From an uncultured Syntrophobacterales bacterium (GTDB lineage Bacteria > Desulfobacterota > Syntrophia > Syntrophales > UBA5619): a stretch of DNA of 64,000 bases. The stretch spans positions 114,539 through 178,538 of the forward strand of contig CAIYSL010000119.1 of the NCBI GenBank assembly GCA_903928915.1. Direction: 5' to 3'. Of the stretch, positions 46,183-54,380 are shown piece by piece. The notes beneath the pieces are model-generated. The model saw nothing but the letters and a program-made list of their open reading frames with translations, did not search any database and was not told the origin of the DNA. The translations under genes were made by a program, and so were the position numbers. How positions within the stretch are numbered: the stretch's first letter is position 1; the number at the start of each line of letters is the position of its first letter.

Positions 46183-47670
46183 TTATGTCGGAGGGCGGTG
46201 AATCGGAAGCGGAAAGGTGAAGGACGTTCCCTCATCGGGTGCGCTTTCGACGGAGATTGTGCTGCCGTGGAGTTCGAGGATCTTCTTGACGATTGCCAGG
46301 CCCAATCCGGCATGGTCCCCCTCGCCCCTCCGGCTTCGGTCGACCCGGTAGAAACGGTCGAAGATGCGCGGCAGTTCTTCCCGGGGGATGCCGCACCCCG
46401 TATCGCTCACGGTGACGACCACATCGGGGGGACAGTTCTGCAGGAGGACCCGTACCGTTCCTCCCGACGGTGTGTAATGGATGGCGTTTTCCAGGAGGTT
46501 TTCCAGGACCCGCCCGATCAGAGCGATATCGGCGAAGACAAAGGGGAGCTCCGCTCCTGCGTTTGTCGTGATGACGACGCCCTTTTCCCCTGCCGCGAGC
46601 CGAAACTTCTGGATCACGTCCTGGACGAGTTCCCCGATGCTGAAGGGTTCGGGATGGACGGTCATATCCGGAGCCTCGAGTCTTGCCAGCGCGAACAGAC
46701 CGTCCACGAGATTCCCGAGACGCCTGCAATGACCGATGGCGATTTCGAGGTACTGCCGCCGCTCCTCCGGGGAGATGGCGTTTTCGCGGATCAGAAGAGT
46801 TTCGACGTATCCCTGGAGCGTGGCCAGAGGGGTACGGAGGTCGTGCGATACGTTGGCAATAAATTCCCGCCGCTGTGAATCGACCTGCCTCAGCGACGCA
46901 ACCTGCTGCTCGATCCGCAGCGCCATCCGGCGGAAGGTCGATTCGAGCCGTTTTATCTCATCCCCGGGGTCCCCGCCGTCGGGCGCGGGAAGATTGAGCT
47001 GCACGAACGCGGTCCCCTCGGAATAGTCCTGCATGGCGGCGGCCAGACGCTTCAGCCTCCGCGTCAGCCAGGCCAGCATCACCAGGCCCGCCGTCGCTGC
47101 CACGAGGAGAGCGACGAGCGAGCTCCAGAGACTGAGCCGCAGGATGTAGCTTCCCCGCACCTTCTGGATCACCGTGTCGTACGTCTCTCCCCCGAGGATC
47201 ACGTAGAGGTAGCCCTCCAGCTTCCCTTCCCGGGGGATGCGGGCGGCGGAGAAAATTTTCCGGCCCTCCGGCGAGCGGGGATCGTCCCCCAGAATCGGGA
47301 AGGCGTCGCTCCCCGCCAGGAATGCTGCGATCGGCCCGAGCTGCACGCTCGCCCGCTTCACCTTGCCCGGATCGGCGGAATAGGCGAGGATGCGCCCCTG
47401 CGGATCCAGGAGATAGACCTCGATCGCGGGGTTGATCGTCATCAGCATGGAGAAGATCTCTTTCAGGGCGCGGTCATCGACGAGGCTGTTGCGCATGACG
47501 ATTTTCCGGGAGATGATCGACTCGGCGAGGGTGCGATTGAGCTTCTGGTCGACCTCCTGCCGGTACATCGCCGTCGAGAAGACGCTGATCGTTACGAACA
47601 GCGCGCCCACGACGGCCAGCAGCCCCAACAGGACGATCGCCAGCTTCGTGTAGAGCGACCGGAAGATCAT
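46183..47670 (-). CDS. sensor histidine kinase
   Basis: Start at 47670, overlapping the response regulator stop (TGATG); 495 residues. Transmembrane helix about 8-30, periplasmic sensor domain about 31-185, second helix about 190-212, HAMP about 213-270, then HisKA with ANVSHDLRTPL (phospho-His about residue 280). The HATPase part has N-box LLENAIHYTPSG, G1 DTGCGIP and G2 GLGLAIVKK. The sensor domain has a fold-like LxDPQGRILAYS motif suggestive of a PAS/CACHE sensor. Its gene directly precedes the secreted msr operon, so oxidative damage in the envelope is a plausible signal, by analogy with E. coli HprSR-msrPQ. Confidence 0.92.
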   Translation of the reverse strand: MIFRSLYTKLAIVLLGLLAVVGALFVTISVFSTAMYRQEVDQKLNRTLAESIISRKIVMRNSLVDDRALKEIFSMLMTINPAIEVYLLDPQGRILAYSADPGKVKRASVQLGPIAAFLAGSDAFPILGDDPRSPEGRKIFSAARIPREGKLEGYLYVILGGETYDTVIQKVRGSYILRLSLWSSLVALLVAATAGLVMLAWLTRRLKRLAAAMQDYSEGTAFVQLNLPAPDGGDPGDEIKRLESTFRRMALRIEQQVASLRQVDSQRREFIANVSHDLRTPLATLQGYVETLLIRENAISPEERRQYLEIAIGHCRRLGNLVDGLFALARLEAPDMTVHPEPFSIGELVQDVIQKFRLAAGEKGVVITTNAGAELPFVFADIALIGRVLENLLENAIHYTPSGGTVRVLLQNCPPDVVVTVSDTGCGIPREELPRIFDRFYRVDRSRRGEGDHAGLGLAIVKKILELHGSTISVESAPDEGTSFTFPLPIHRPPT

Positions 47671-48389
47671 CAGCCCCCCTCCGCGGCGTCCGGTTCGGCG
47701 AATTTGTATCCCACGCCCCACACGGTCAGGATGTAGCGGGGACGGGTGGGGTTTTCTTCGATCTTCGCCCGGAGCCGGTTGATGTGGGAGTTCACGGTAT
47801 GTTCGTAGCCGTCGTGGCCGTATCCCCATACCGCATCCAGAAGCTGGGAACGGGTGAAGACCCGTCCGGGGCTGGCGGCGAACTGCAGCAGGAGGTCGAA
47901 CTCCTTTGCCGTGAGCGTGACGGGATTCCCCCGCAGGGTCACCGTCCGCCGTTCGGAGTCGATGGTCAGGCCGCCCGCTTCGATACGGCCCGGTACCGAC
48001 GGCATACTGTTGTGCCGAAGCCCTTCCACGCGCCGGAAGAGGGCCTTGATCCGCGCGAGCAGCTCCACGATGCTGAACGGCTTGGTAACGTAGTCGTCGG
48101 CCCCCATTTCGAGCCCCACCACCCGGTCCGTTTCGGAGGAGCGCGAGGTGAGCATCAGGACCGGCACGTAGGGGGTCTTCTCGCGGATGCGCCGGCAGAC
48201 CTCGAGGCCGTCGAGCCCCGGCAGCATGATATCCAGGATGATCAGGTCGTAGGCCGTCCGTTCCGCTTTCGCCAGCCCGCCGGAGCCGTCGCCTGCGATA
48301 TCGACTTCATAGGCGAGGTCGCGGAGGTTCAGGGCGAGAAGCTTCGCGAGGTCCGCATTGTCCTCGACGATCAAGATCCGCTTCGGCAT
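47670..48389 (-). CDS. OmpR/PhoB-family response regulator
   Basis: Start taken at 48389 (an ATG two codons upstream, 48395, abuts the G-rich ribosome site); 239 residues. Receiver domain with the acidic pocket VEDN, phospho-acceptor Asp53 (LIILDIMLPG) and conserved Lys in DDYVTKPF. Then a winged-helix DNA-binding domain with LTAKEFDLL, the recognition helix region SRSQLLDAVWGY-like and VNSHINRLRAKIE. It is paired with the downstream kinase and is the natural candidate to bind the 11-bp repeats at 46062-46105. Confidence 0.93.
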   Translation of the reverse strand: MPKRILIVEDNADLAKLLALNLRDLAYEVDIAGDGSGGLAKAERTAYDLIILDIMLPGLDGLEVCRRIREKTPYVPVLMLTSRSSETDRVVGLEMGADDYVTKPFSIVELLARIKALFRRVEGLRHNSMPSVPGRIEAGGLTIDSERRTVTLRGNPVTLTAKEFDLLLQFAASPGRVFTRSQLLDAVWGYGHDGYEHTVNSHINRLRAKIEENPTRPRYILTVWGVGYKFAEPDAAEGG

Positions 48390-48431
48390 CGGCATCCCCC
48401 CGGCATGTCGCTTACCGTCTTCTTCCCCGGC

Positions 48432-49676
48432 TCACGCGGAAGAGCCTTGCCGCCCCTTGAGCACCTCGATGAAGGCGTCGATCCGGGTCTCGATCTGGCT
48501 TTCGGAGAAGCTCCGTTCGTCCACCATGTCCGCCTCGATCATCAGGGTCGGAATCCCCAGCTTTTCGCGGACGATCCGCTGGATGTCGTACTGCCCGAAG
48601 GAGTAGGGCTTGCAGCTCCGGTTGGAGTGCATGACGATCCCGTCGACATCGTATTTCTTGGCCATCTCGATCACCTGGCGGGCCATTTCGTCCACGCCGA
48701 TGTTGAGGTAGATCCGGGTGTGGCACTCGGCCATGGTCCCGAGGAAGTCGTTCACGTCCACGTACCTGAGCGCACCGCACCAGGCCGAGGTGTACGTGTC
48801 GGCCACCAGGCAGGCGCCCTGGGAGGCGAACTTCTCGGAGAGCCACTTCGTCCGATACCAGACCGGGAGGTTGTCCCAGAGGAGCCGGTACTTCTCGTCG
48901 GCGACGGCGCCGATCCCCTGGGCCACCCGTTCCTGCATCTCCGCCAGGAGCATTTTATAGTAGTCGACGGTCTGCTGCGTCCCCCGCAGCGTCACGATCA
49001 GCGCGAGGTGGAAGAAGGCGTCGAACGCGGAAAGCGGGGCGGGGCGGTTCATCGCCGTGTCGAGGACCGCCTGCCAGAGCCGCTGGCCCTCGGCGGACAA
49101 CCTCCCCACCTCCTTGATCCGGTCGTAGTCGAACTTCTTCCCGCAGACCTTCTCCAGGAAGGCGATGTATTCATTGACCTGCTCCTGGACGTAACGCCGC
49201 GACTCCGGGGTGAACTCGGTGTGGCAGAAGGGGGTGTCGAGGATGAACAAGGGCACGTTGAAGAACCGCGCCTGCACCTCATACCACTTGAGGACCGTGC
49301 CGCAGATGTTGTTGCAGCAGACGAGCATGTCGGGCCGGGGCAGACCGCCGATCGGCCCGCCGCTTATCGGGGCGCAGGCGATGTCGGCGCGGGCGTAGGA
49401 GCACAGGTCGCTCGAATAGCCCATCGCCTCGGCCTTCTGGCAGAGGTCGACCCCCATCTTGCTCGCCCCGACCATGGCCCCGTGGTTCTCGGGATAGACC
49501 GGGATCACGTCCATGGCGATCAGCGGCTCCACCGGCCCGCCGCTGGTGATCCAGGCGACCTTCTTCCCCGTCTGCTCGGCGGTCTTCGCCTCGATGTAGT
49601 AGGCGGTCATGATCTCCTTCATCCTGGCGACCGCCTTGATCTTCCGCTTTTCCTTCGCCTCGTCCTTCTCCGCCAT
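48432..49676 (-). CDS. 2-hydroxyacyl-CoA dehydratase / benzoyl-CoA reductase family subunit (BcrB/HgdB-like)
   Basis: ATG at 49676 with AAGGTGA upstream; 414 residues. The family region 2-HG-CoA dehydratase D is recognisable by ITSGGPVEPLIAMDVIPVYPENHGA, cluster-ligand cysteines in PDMLVCCNNICGT and MHSNRSCKPYSFGQYD, and IPTLMIEADMVD near the end. Such subunits carry a [4Fe-4S] cluster and act in heterodimers on 2-hydroxyacyl-CoA or benzoyl-CoA after ATP-driven electron injection by an activator ATPase. No activator gene is in the window. Substrate unknown. Pairs with the next gene upstream. Confidence 0.88.
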   Translation of the reverse strand: MAEKDEAKEKRKIKAVARMKEIMTAYYIEAKTAEQTGKKVAWITSGGPVEPLIAMDVIPVYPENHGAMVGASKMGVDLCQKAEAMGYSSDLCSYARADIACAPISGGPIGGLPRPDMLVCCNNICGTVLKWYEVQARFFNVPLFILDTPFCHTEFTPESRRYVQEQVNEYIAFLEKVCGKKFDYDRIKEVGRLSAEGQRLWQAVLDTAMNRPAPLSAFDAFFHLALIVTLRGTQQTVDYYKMLLAEMQERVAQGIGAVADEKYRLLWDNLPVWYRTKWLSEKFASQGACLVADTYTSAWCGALRYVDVNDFLGTMAECHTRIYLNIGVDEMARQVIEMAKKYDVDGIVMHSNRSCKPYSFGQYDIQRIVREKLGIPTLMIEADMVDERSFSESQIETRIDAFIEVLKGRQGSSA

Positions 49677-49719
49677 CGCCCTCACCTTATTTTGAAATTG
49701 CCGTTTTCCTCTGACTCCG

Positions 49720-49768
49720 CCCCCTCCCTGTATCCCTCCCCCTGCGGGGGAGGGCTACAGGGAGGGGG
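49720..49768. repeat. large G-rich intergenic hairpin
   Basis: Inner arms CCCTCCCCC / GGGGGAGGG around TGC, one mismatch, then outer arms CCCCCTCCCTGTA / TACAGGGAGGGGG: 22 paired positions with a 3-nt loop. It lies between the two dehydratase genes and could affect differential expression or simply be a dispersed repeat of the 28009/58314 family. Confidence 0.75.
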
Positions 49769-49787
49769 CTGTCCGCCCAGATACCCC

Positions 49788-50909
49788 TCAAATCATTTCA
49801 ATGAATGCCTCGAACCGCGTCCTCAGCTGCCCGTCGGCGGGCAGCCGGTCCTCCACCTCCACGACCATGCTGGGAATCCCCGCCTTCTCCAGCGCCTCCC
49901 GGAGATGGGGGTAATCGAAGGCGTGGGGATCGCAGAACTTCAGCAGTAAGAAGATCACCCCCTGCGCCTGCTTCGCCCGGGCCATCCGGACGAGGTTCTC
50001 CGCCCGTTCCGCAAGCCCCCGGTGCTTGGCCGGGCAGACGACCCGCTCGGCGTACCTTCGGCCGATCGCCGCGAGCGGATCGCCGGTCTCGTCGATGAGA
50101 CCTTCGTAGGAGCGGGAGCCGGTGCAGAGGTCGTCCGCGGCCACCGCCCCTCCCCCCTCCTCGATCAGGGCATACACCTCGGGCTGGTTGCAGACTCCCC
50201 CCGCAAGGATCACCCGCTTCCGCGCCGGGCCGGGCTGTGCGCCCGGCTGCGCTTCGAGCTGGGCGAGGACCTCCTCGAGGAGCATCGCCGCCCGGCTGCG
50301 CTCCATGATCATGGCGCTGCGCGCCAGCGCCGAGAGGTCCGCCCCCTTCAGGATGCCCGGCCGGTCGCCCGCGAGCGCGGCGATCCGCGTCAGCGCCCCC
50401 CGGATGCGGTTGGTGAGGCCGATCGCCCGGCGGAGGTCGTCGTCGCCGATTACGGCGCCGAGCTTTGCCTCCAGCTCCCGGCGGAACCGCTTCAGCACGT
50501 CGGTGAGGTACTGCCGGGCATTATCCGTATCCAGCCGGACCGGCAGGACCACGTCGAGATGGAAGCAGCCGCCCACGTTCAGCCGCCAGATGTCCGAGAG
50601 CCGCTGGATCGTGTCGCAGGTGTGGGGGAAGACGACGCCGTCGAGGAAGGCGAGACGTCCCGCGAGCGCGTCCTCGAGCGCGCCGCGCACCAGCGAGCAG
50701 CAGTAGGACTGCAGGTGGGACTCGGCCAGCCGGGCCTTCTCCCCGGTCCCGAAGATGCGGAAGGGGTGGGCCCCGGCGGCGATGATAAACTCCTCCGGCG
50801 CGTAGGAACAGAAGGTGCCGACGATCTTCCGCCGGCTCTCCTTCTTGAGACGTTCCGCATAGCCGTACGGGTCGGCCAGGACCTGATAACATTCATCGAT
50901 CTGTCTCAT
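49788..50909 (-). CDS. 2-hydroxyacyl-CoA dehydratase / benzoyl-CoA reductase family subunit (BcrC-like)
   Basis: Start at 50909 with AAGGAGA about seven bases upstream; 373 residues. It belongs to the same dehydratase family as the next gene but is the divergent partner. Features are KIVGTFCSYAPEEFIIAAGAHPFRI at the N-terminus, VVFPHTCDTIQRLSDIW, AGGVCNQPEVYALIEEGGGAVAADDLCTG in the middle and FLLLKFCDPHAFDYPHLREALEKAGIP near the end. Cysteines in these motifs are candidate Fe-S ligands. It is likely the second half of the heterodimer. A short upstream open frame ends on its start codon (TGATG). Confidence 0.87.
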   Translation of the reverse strand: MRQIDECYQVLADPYGYAERLKKESRRKIVGTFCSYAPEEFIIAAGAHPFRIFGTGEKARLAESHLQSYCCSLVRGALEDALAGRLAFLDGVVFPHTCDTIQRLSDIWRLNVGGCFHLDVVLPVRLDTDNARQYLTDVLKRFRRELEAKLGAVIGDDDLRRAIGLTNRIRGALTRIAALAGDRPGILKGADLSALARSAMIMERSRAAMLLEEVLAQLEAQPGAQPGPARKRVILAGGVCNQPEVYALIEEGGGAVAADDLCTGSRSYEGLIDETGDPLAAIGRRYAERVVCPAKHRGLAERAENLVRMARAKQAQGVIFLLLKFCDPHAFDYPHLREALEKAGIPSMVVEVEDRLPADGQLRTRFEAFIEMI

Positions 50910-50956
50910 CAATCACTCTCCTTATCAACACTCTCCCAGGGTTTCTTCTCATACAT
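50909..50956 (-). pseudogene. remnant of an acyl-CoA ligase start, now a 15-codon upstream ORF
   Basis: ATG at 50956 opens a 15-codon frame beginning MYEKKPW, the same first seven residues as the complete acyl-CoA ligase at 56556-58274; the DNA around both starts is nearly identical (TGCCGATGTAYGAGAAGAAR). After seven codons similarity stops, and the frame runs into a TGA that overlaps the ATG of the dehydratase gene. It looks like a deletion scar of a second ligase copy and may now act as a coupling leader peptide. Confidence 0.6.
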
Positions 50957-51305
50957 CGGCACCCCCTTGGCGGGGAGGAAGACGAATCCGGCGCCCCAAA
51001 GGCAACCGCTCTGGCCGGGTGACTCCATGCATGCCATCGAAGAAGCAATAGGCTGGTTCAAATACCGGCCGATCATACACACTTTTTGTCGATTTGACAA
51101 TTTCGGCAACAGGCGGGCGCCGGAAAGAAGCTGCGGCGTGCCTCAGGACAGACAATGACAGGGGATCGTTACGGCCAACCGGTCCGTTGAACCTGGGTCG
51201 GACAAGGGATATTCGGTGAGGCGGAAGATGGCGCTCAGCCGCAAGTTGGCGGCCAACCGGTGTAAAGATGATCGATGATGGCCGTTTGCACTCAAGATGC
51301 TTCGG
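50957..51305. other. intergenic stretch upstream of the dehydratase genes
   Basis: About 350 bp with no convincing gene. A 12-bp direct repeat CGGCCAACCGGT occurs at 51172-51183 and 51250-51261; the second copy is part of a TTGG-CGG-CCAA palindrome. GC falls here relative to the dehydratase genes, marking the edge of the lower-GC stretch. Confidence 0.45.
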
Positions 51306-53831
51306 TCATCTGTCCAATTCCCTCCTTACCGCCAGTCCGATCTTCTCCAGAAGGTAAGGTTTCTTAACGAAAGGACCTGCCCCCAGTGCCTGGGCCATGG
51401 CAACGCGCTCCGTCTCGGCAAACCCGCTGACGATGATGCACCTCAGCGACGGATGGATCTCTCTGATCTGCCGGTAGGTTTCGAAACCGTCGATCCCGGG
51501 ATCCATAATCATGTCGAGAATGACCAAGTCGACCGGCCGCCGCTTCAGATATGCCAGGGCCTCTTCACCACTGACGGCGGTATCCACGTTGTAGTTCAAC
51601 TTTTCCAGAATCCGCTTGGCAAGATTTCTTTGACCCTCAATATCATCCACGACCAGGATCCTCTCGCCATGGCCTTTACAGGGTGCTTTGGAGGCTTGCG
51701 TATCCTCGGCCGCCTCCGCTTCTTGCGTCACGGGGAAGTATAGGTGGAATGTAGACCCGGCCCCTTTTTGACTCTCCACATCGATATACCCGCTGTGATC
51801 CTTGACGGTGCCCCAGACCACAGAAAGGCCGAGACCGGTTCCGCTCCTCCCCATGGCCTTCTTGGTATAGAAGGGCTCGAAAATATGCTTCATGTCATCG
51901 GTACTGATCCCTTCTCCGGTATCGGTCACGCTCAAGGTCACATAGTCTCCTTCTGCGAGCACATCATAACCGGCGACAGGTCTGTCAAGATACCGGTTTG
52001 CCGTCCGAATCAGGATCTCCCCTCCCGAAGTCATGGCTTCCGCAGCATTGGAAACCAGGTTCATCAGGCTTTTCGATAAATGTACCGCCGAACCATTCAT
52101 CTTAAGCAAATCCTTTTCCAGCTCCGTTCTGATGCGGATATGGGGATAGAGGGACGTCAGCTTCACGAATTCAGGAGACTTCAGATATTCGGCGATCGTC
52201 TTGTTGAGATTGATGCTCACTTTGGTCTGAACGCCGCGCCTGGCCAGGGTCAAGAGGTCCTGCACGATCGCCGCCGATCGCTCACCGCCGACGATAATGT
52301 TCCTGACATCCTCTTTGCGAGGATCGGATTCATCCAGCGTATCACAGAGCAATTCCGCATACCCGACCAGAATTCCAAGGGAGTTATTCAGGTCGTGCGC
52401 GACTCCCCCCGCCAGCAGTCCGAGGGCCTCCATCTTCTCTGCCCTTTGCAGACGCTCCTGCAACGCCCTGGTCTCTGCCTCCGATCGTCTAAACTCAGTG
52501 AGGTCCCGGTGAATGGCAATGATCAACTGATCTTGGCCCGACTGGATGAGGTTGGCCTTCACAGCCAGAGGGATAGTATGGCCGTCCTTATGGTAGTGCT
52601 CCACTTCAAAAGACAGGGTCTCGCCCGCCTTGAGTCTGCGTATACGTTCCGGGACGGGGGTCGCTCCTTCTACATCGATTCCCGCCAGACCCATGCACAG
52701 CATTTCCTCTACGGTGAAGCCATGCATCATTGCGAACGAGCGGTTGACGGACAGTAGTTTGCCGCTGCTGTCTAATATGAAAATTCCATCCGCTGCCTGC
52801 TCAAACAGCGCTTCAAAACGTTCTTCGCTCTTCCGCACCGCCTCCTCTGCCAGTTTGCGTTCAGTGACATTGATCATGATTCCCCTTAGCCCGACGGTCT
52901 TTCCCTCCTTGACGATGGCGTTGGTATAGACTTCGACGGGTAAAGTGCTACCGTCTTTCCGCTTCGCGAGATACTGAAAGCCCCTTTCGATCGGGTCCCC
53001 CCCCAGTAGAGCCCGAATCCTCCCTTGAGCCACCTCACGGTGTTCCGGCATCAGCATTTCCGCTACGTTCAGACCGCGTCGGAAATCTTCCTCCGTGTAA
53101 CCGAAGAGCTTGAAGGCTTCCTGGTTCGCAAAGGTCAGCGTGCCTCTTTCATCGCACTCATAGACGACTTGCGGCAAGAGGTTGGAAAGTTCTCGAAATC
53201 TTGTTTCCTTTTCCTGTATCTCCCTTCGCATTTTCTGAAAATAGACAAGGAGTATGCCCAGAGCGACAGCAAATTCCAGGAACGCACCCAAGATGTAACC
53301 CCACGGGGCAATGGCAGTTATGGGTCGTAGGAACGGATAGTCCATTTTGTGGATGCCCCAGGCAATAAAAGTCATGCCGACGAGCTTCTTTTCCGGACCT
53401 TCCAGGGTCCTCGATTTCATCAGGATGGTGCCTGTCCACACATAGACGATTCCGAGAAAAGTGAACGACGGTATCGCCATGGCGAGGAAAGAAAAGCTCC
53501 CTGCTACGCTGATGACGATCCAGAGGATTCCCGCGGCGGAGACATAGAGCCACAGCCTGGGCAAGCGCTTCTCGATAAAAACATATGTCCCCCAGAGGAG
53601 CAGTAAGCCGCTGATCAAAGCGGCGACCTGGTTGGCGATGATAAGCCAGGGAGCGTCTTTCCCGCTCACCGTCATCAGGCCAATGCCGAACCTTAGGAAA
53701 TAGGCGAACCAACTCAGCGTCCAAATCCACAGGTAGCGTTTGCGGTCCTGCAAGTAGAGATAGAAATAGACGAATGTGAGGAGAAGGGACCCCAGCAAGT
53801 TTGCCACAATGGCCGAAGCCAGCCAGTTCAT
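51306..53831 (-). CDS. membrane hybrid sensor histidine kinase with two PAS domains and a C-terminal receiver
   Basis: ATG at 53831 with GGAGG five bases upstream; 841 residues. Seven or so hydrophobic helices fill about 1-215 (a membrane sensory module). Two PAS domains follow (about 225-345 and 350-470), then HisKA with GGVAHDLNNSLGIL, a HATPase with LVSNAAEAM, DTGEGIS and GTGLGLSVV, and a receiver domain (about 720-841) with acceptor Asp in LVILDMIMDPG. No DNA-binding output, so signal goes to a separate partner or is a phosphorelay; no partner gene is adjacent. GC is clearly lower than in the flanking metabolic genes, suggesting acquisition. Confidence 0.9.
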   Translation of the reverse strand: MNWLASAIVANLLGSLLLTFVYFYLYLQDRKRYLWIWTLSWFAYFLRFGIGLMTVSGKDAPWLIIANQVAALISGLLLLWGTYVFIEKRLPRLWLYVSAAGILWIVISVAGSFSFLAMAIPSFTFLGIVYVWTGTILMKSRTLEGPEKKLVGMTFIAWGIHKMDYPFLRPITAIAPWGYILGAFLEFAVALGILLVYFQKMRREIQEKETRFRELSNLLPQVVYECDERGTLTFANQEAFKLFGYTEEDFRRGLNVAEMLMPEHREVAQGRIRALLGGDPIERGFQYLAKRKDGSTLPVEVYTNAIVKEGKTVGLRGIMINVTERKLAEEAVRKSEERFEALFEQAADGIFILDSSGKLLSVNRSFAMMHGFTVEEMLCMGLAGIDVEGATPVPERIRRLKAGETLSFEVEHYHKDGHTIPLAVKANLIQSGQDQLIIAIHRDLTEFRRSEAETRALQERLQRAEKMEALGLLAGGVAHDLNNSLGILVGYAELLCDTLDESDPRKEDVRNIIVGGERSAAIVQDLLTLARRGVQTKVSINLNKTIAEYLKSPEFVKLTSLYPHIRIRTELEKDLLKMNGSAVHLSKSLMNLVSNAAEAMTSGGEILIRTANRYLDRPVAGYDVLAEGDYVTLSVTDTGEGISTDDMKHIFEPFYTKKAMGRSGTGLGLSVVWGTVKDHSGYIDVESQKGAGSTFHLYFPVTQEAEAAEDTQASKAPCKGHGERILVVDDIEGQRNLAKRILEKLNYNVDTAVSGEEALAYLKRRPVDLVILDMIMDPGIDGFETYRQIREIHPSLRCIIVSGFAETERVAMAQALGAGPFVKKPYLLEKIGLAVRRELDR

Positions 53832-54380
53832 CACGACCTCCATACCCGACGGCGACAATGTATCATCGGTCCAAACCCTGCTTTTCTTAAACCACCGCTG
53901 AAGCCGAGGGAACGGTCTTCGTTCTCTTCAGCATACCGCTTCTGCGACTAGAAGTCTCGGATCATATAGCCGGTACGGGGCTACCCAAGATTGGCAAGGA
54001 ATATGGCGAGTTGCCATTGCCGTCTGGCGGGCGGGGGCATTGAGATGCCAAGGGAGGAAGGTCAGGGGGTTTCCATTCAGCCAGGCAAATCATGACCAAC
54101 CATTGACCTGGACTGATAACTGGACTGATAACTGACCTGATACTGATAAGAACTTGCTTTTATATGGGTCGAGTGTGCGCGACGATTGTCTTGTATGTCA
54201 AGGAAATTTTCACCCGACATGTGGGGGGCAGGCGGAGACGATCGTGTGACCAAGAGCGCGGGGATTCGAAGGCCGACTGTATTTGACCCTGAGTGACCCT
54301 GATTTCGGCAGCCAGATCGCCCTGCGGGAGTTCAACGGGTGCATTTGGACAGTCCTCCTCGGAGTGCCCGATTTCGGGCT
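53832..54380. other. non-coding stretch between the hybrid kinase and the IS91-type transposase
   Basis: About 550 bp. It holds a perfect 12-bp tandem duplication (54109-54120 and 54121-54132, TGGACTGATAAC) followed by degenerate ACTGATA units. The part from about 54154 to 54380 is the probable 3' flank of the IS91-like element, with GAAC at 54150-54153, a tetranucleotide IS91 elements are known to target. No gene is supported. Confidence 0.45.

Noticed and set aside
51172..51261. 12-bp direct repeat CGGCCAACCGGT as a regulator site
   Set aside because: Only two copies about 78 bp apart, no linked regulator and no promoter between them; could be chance.
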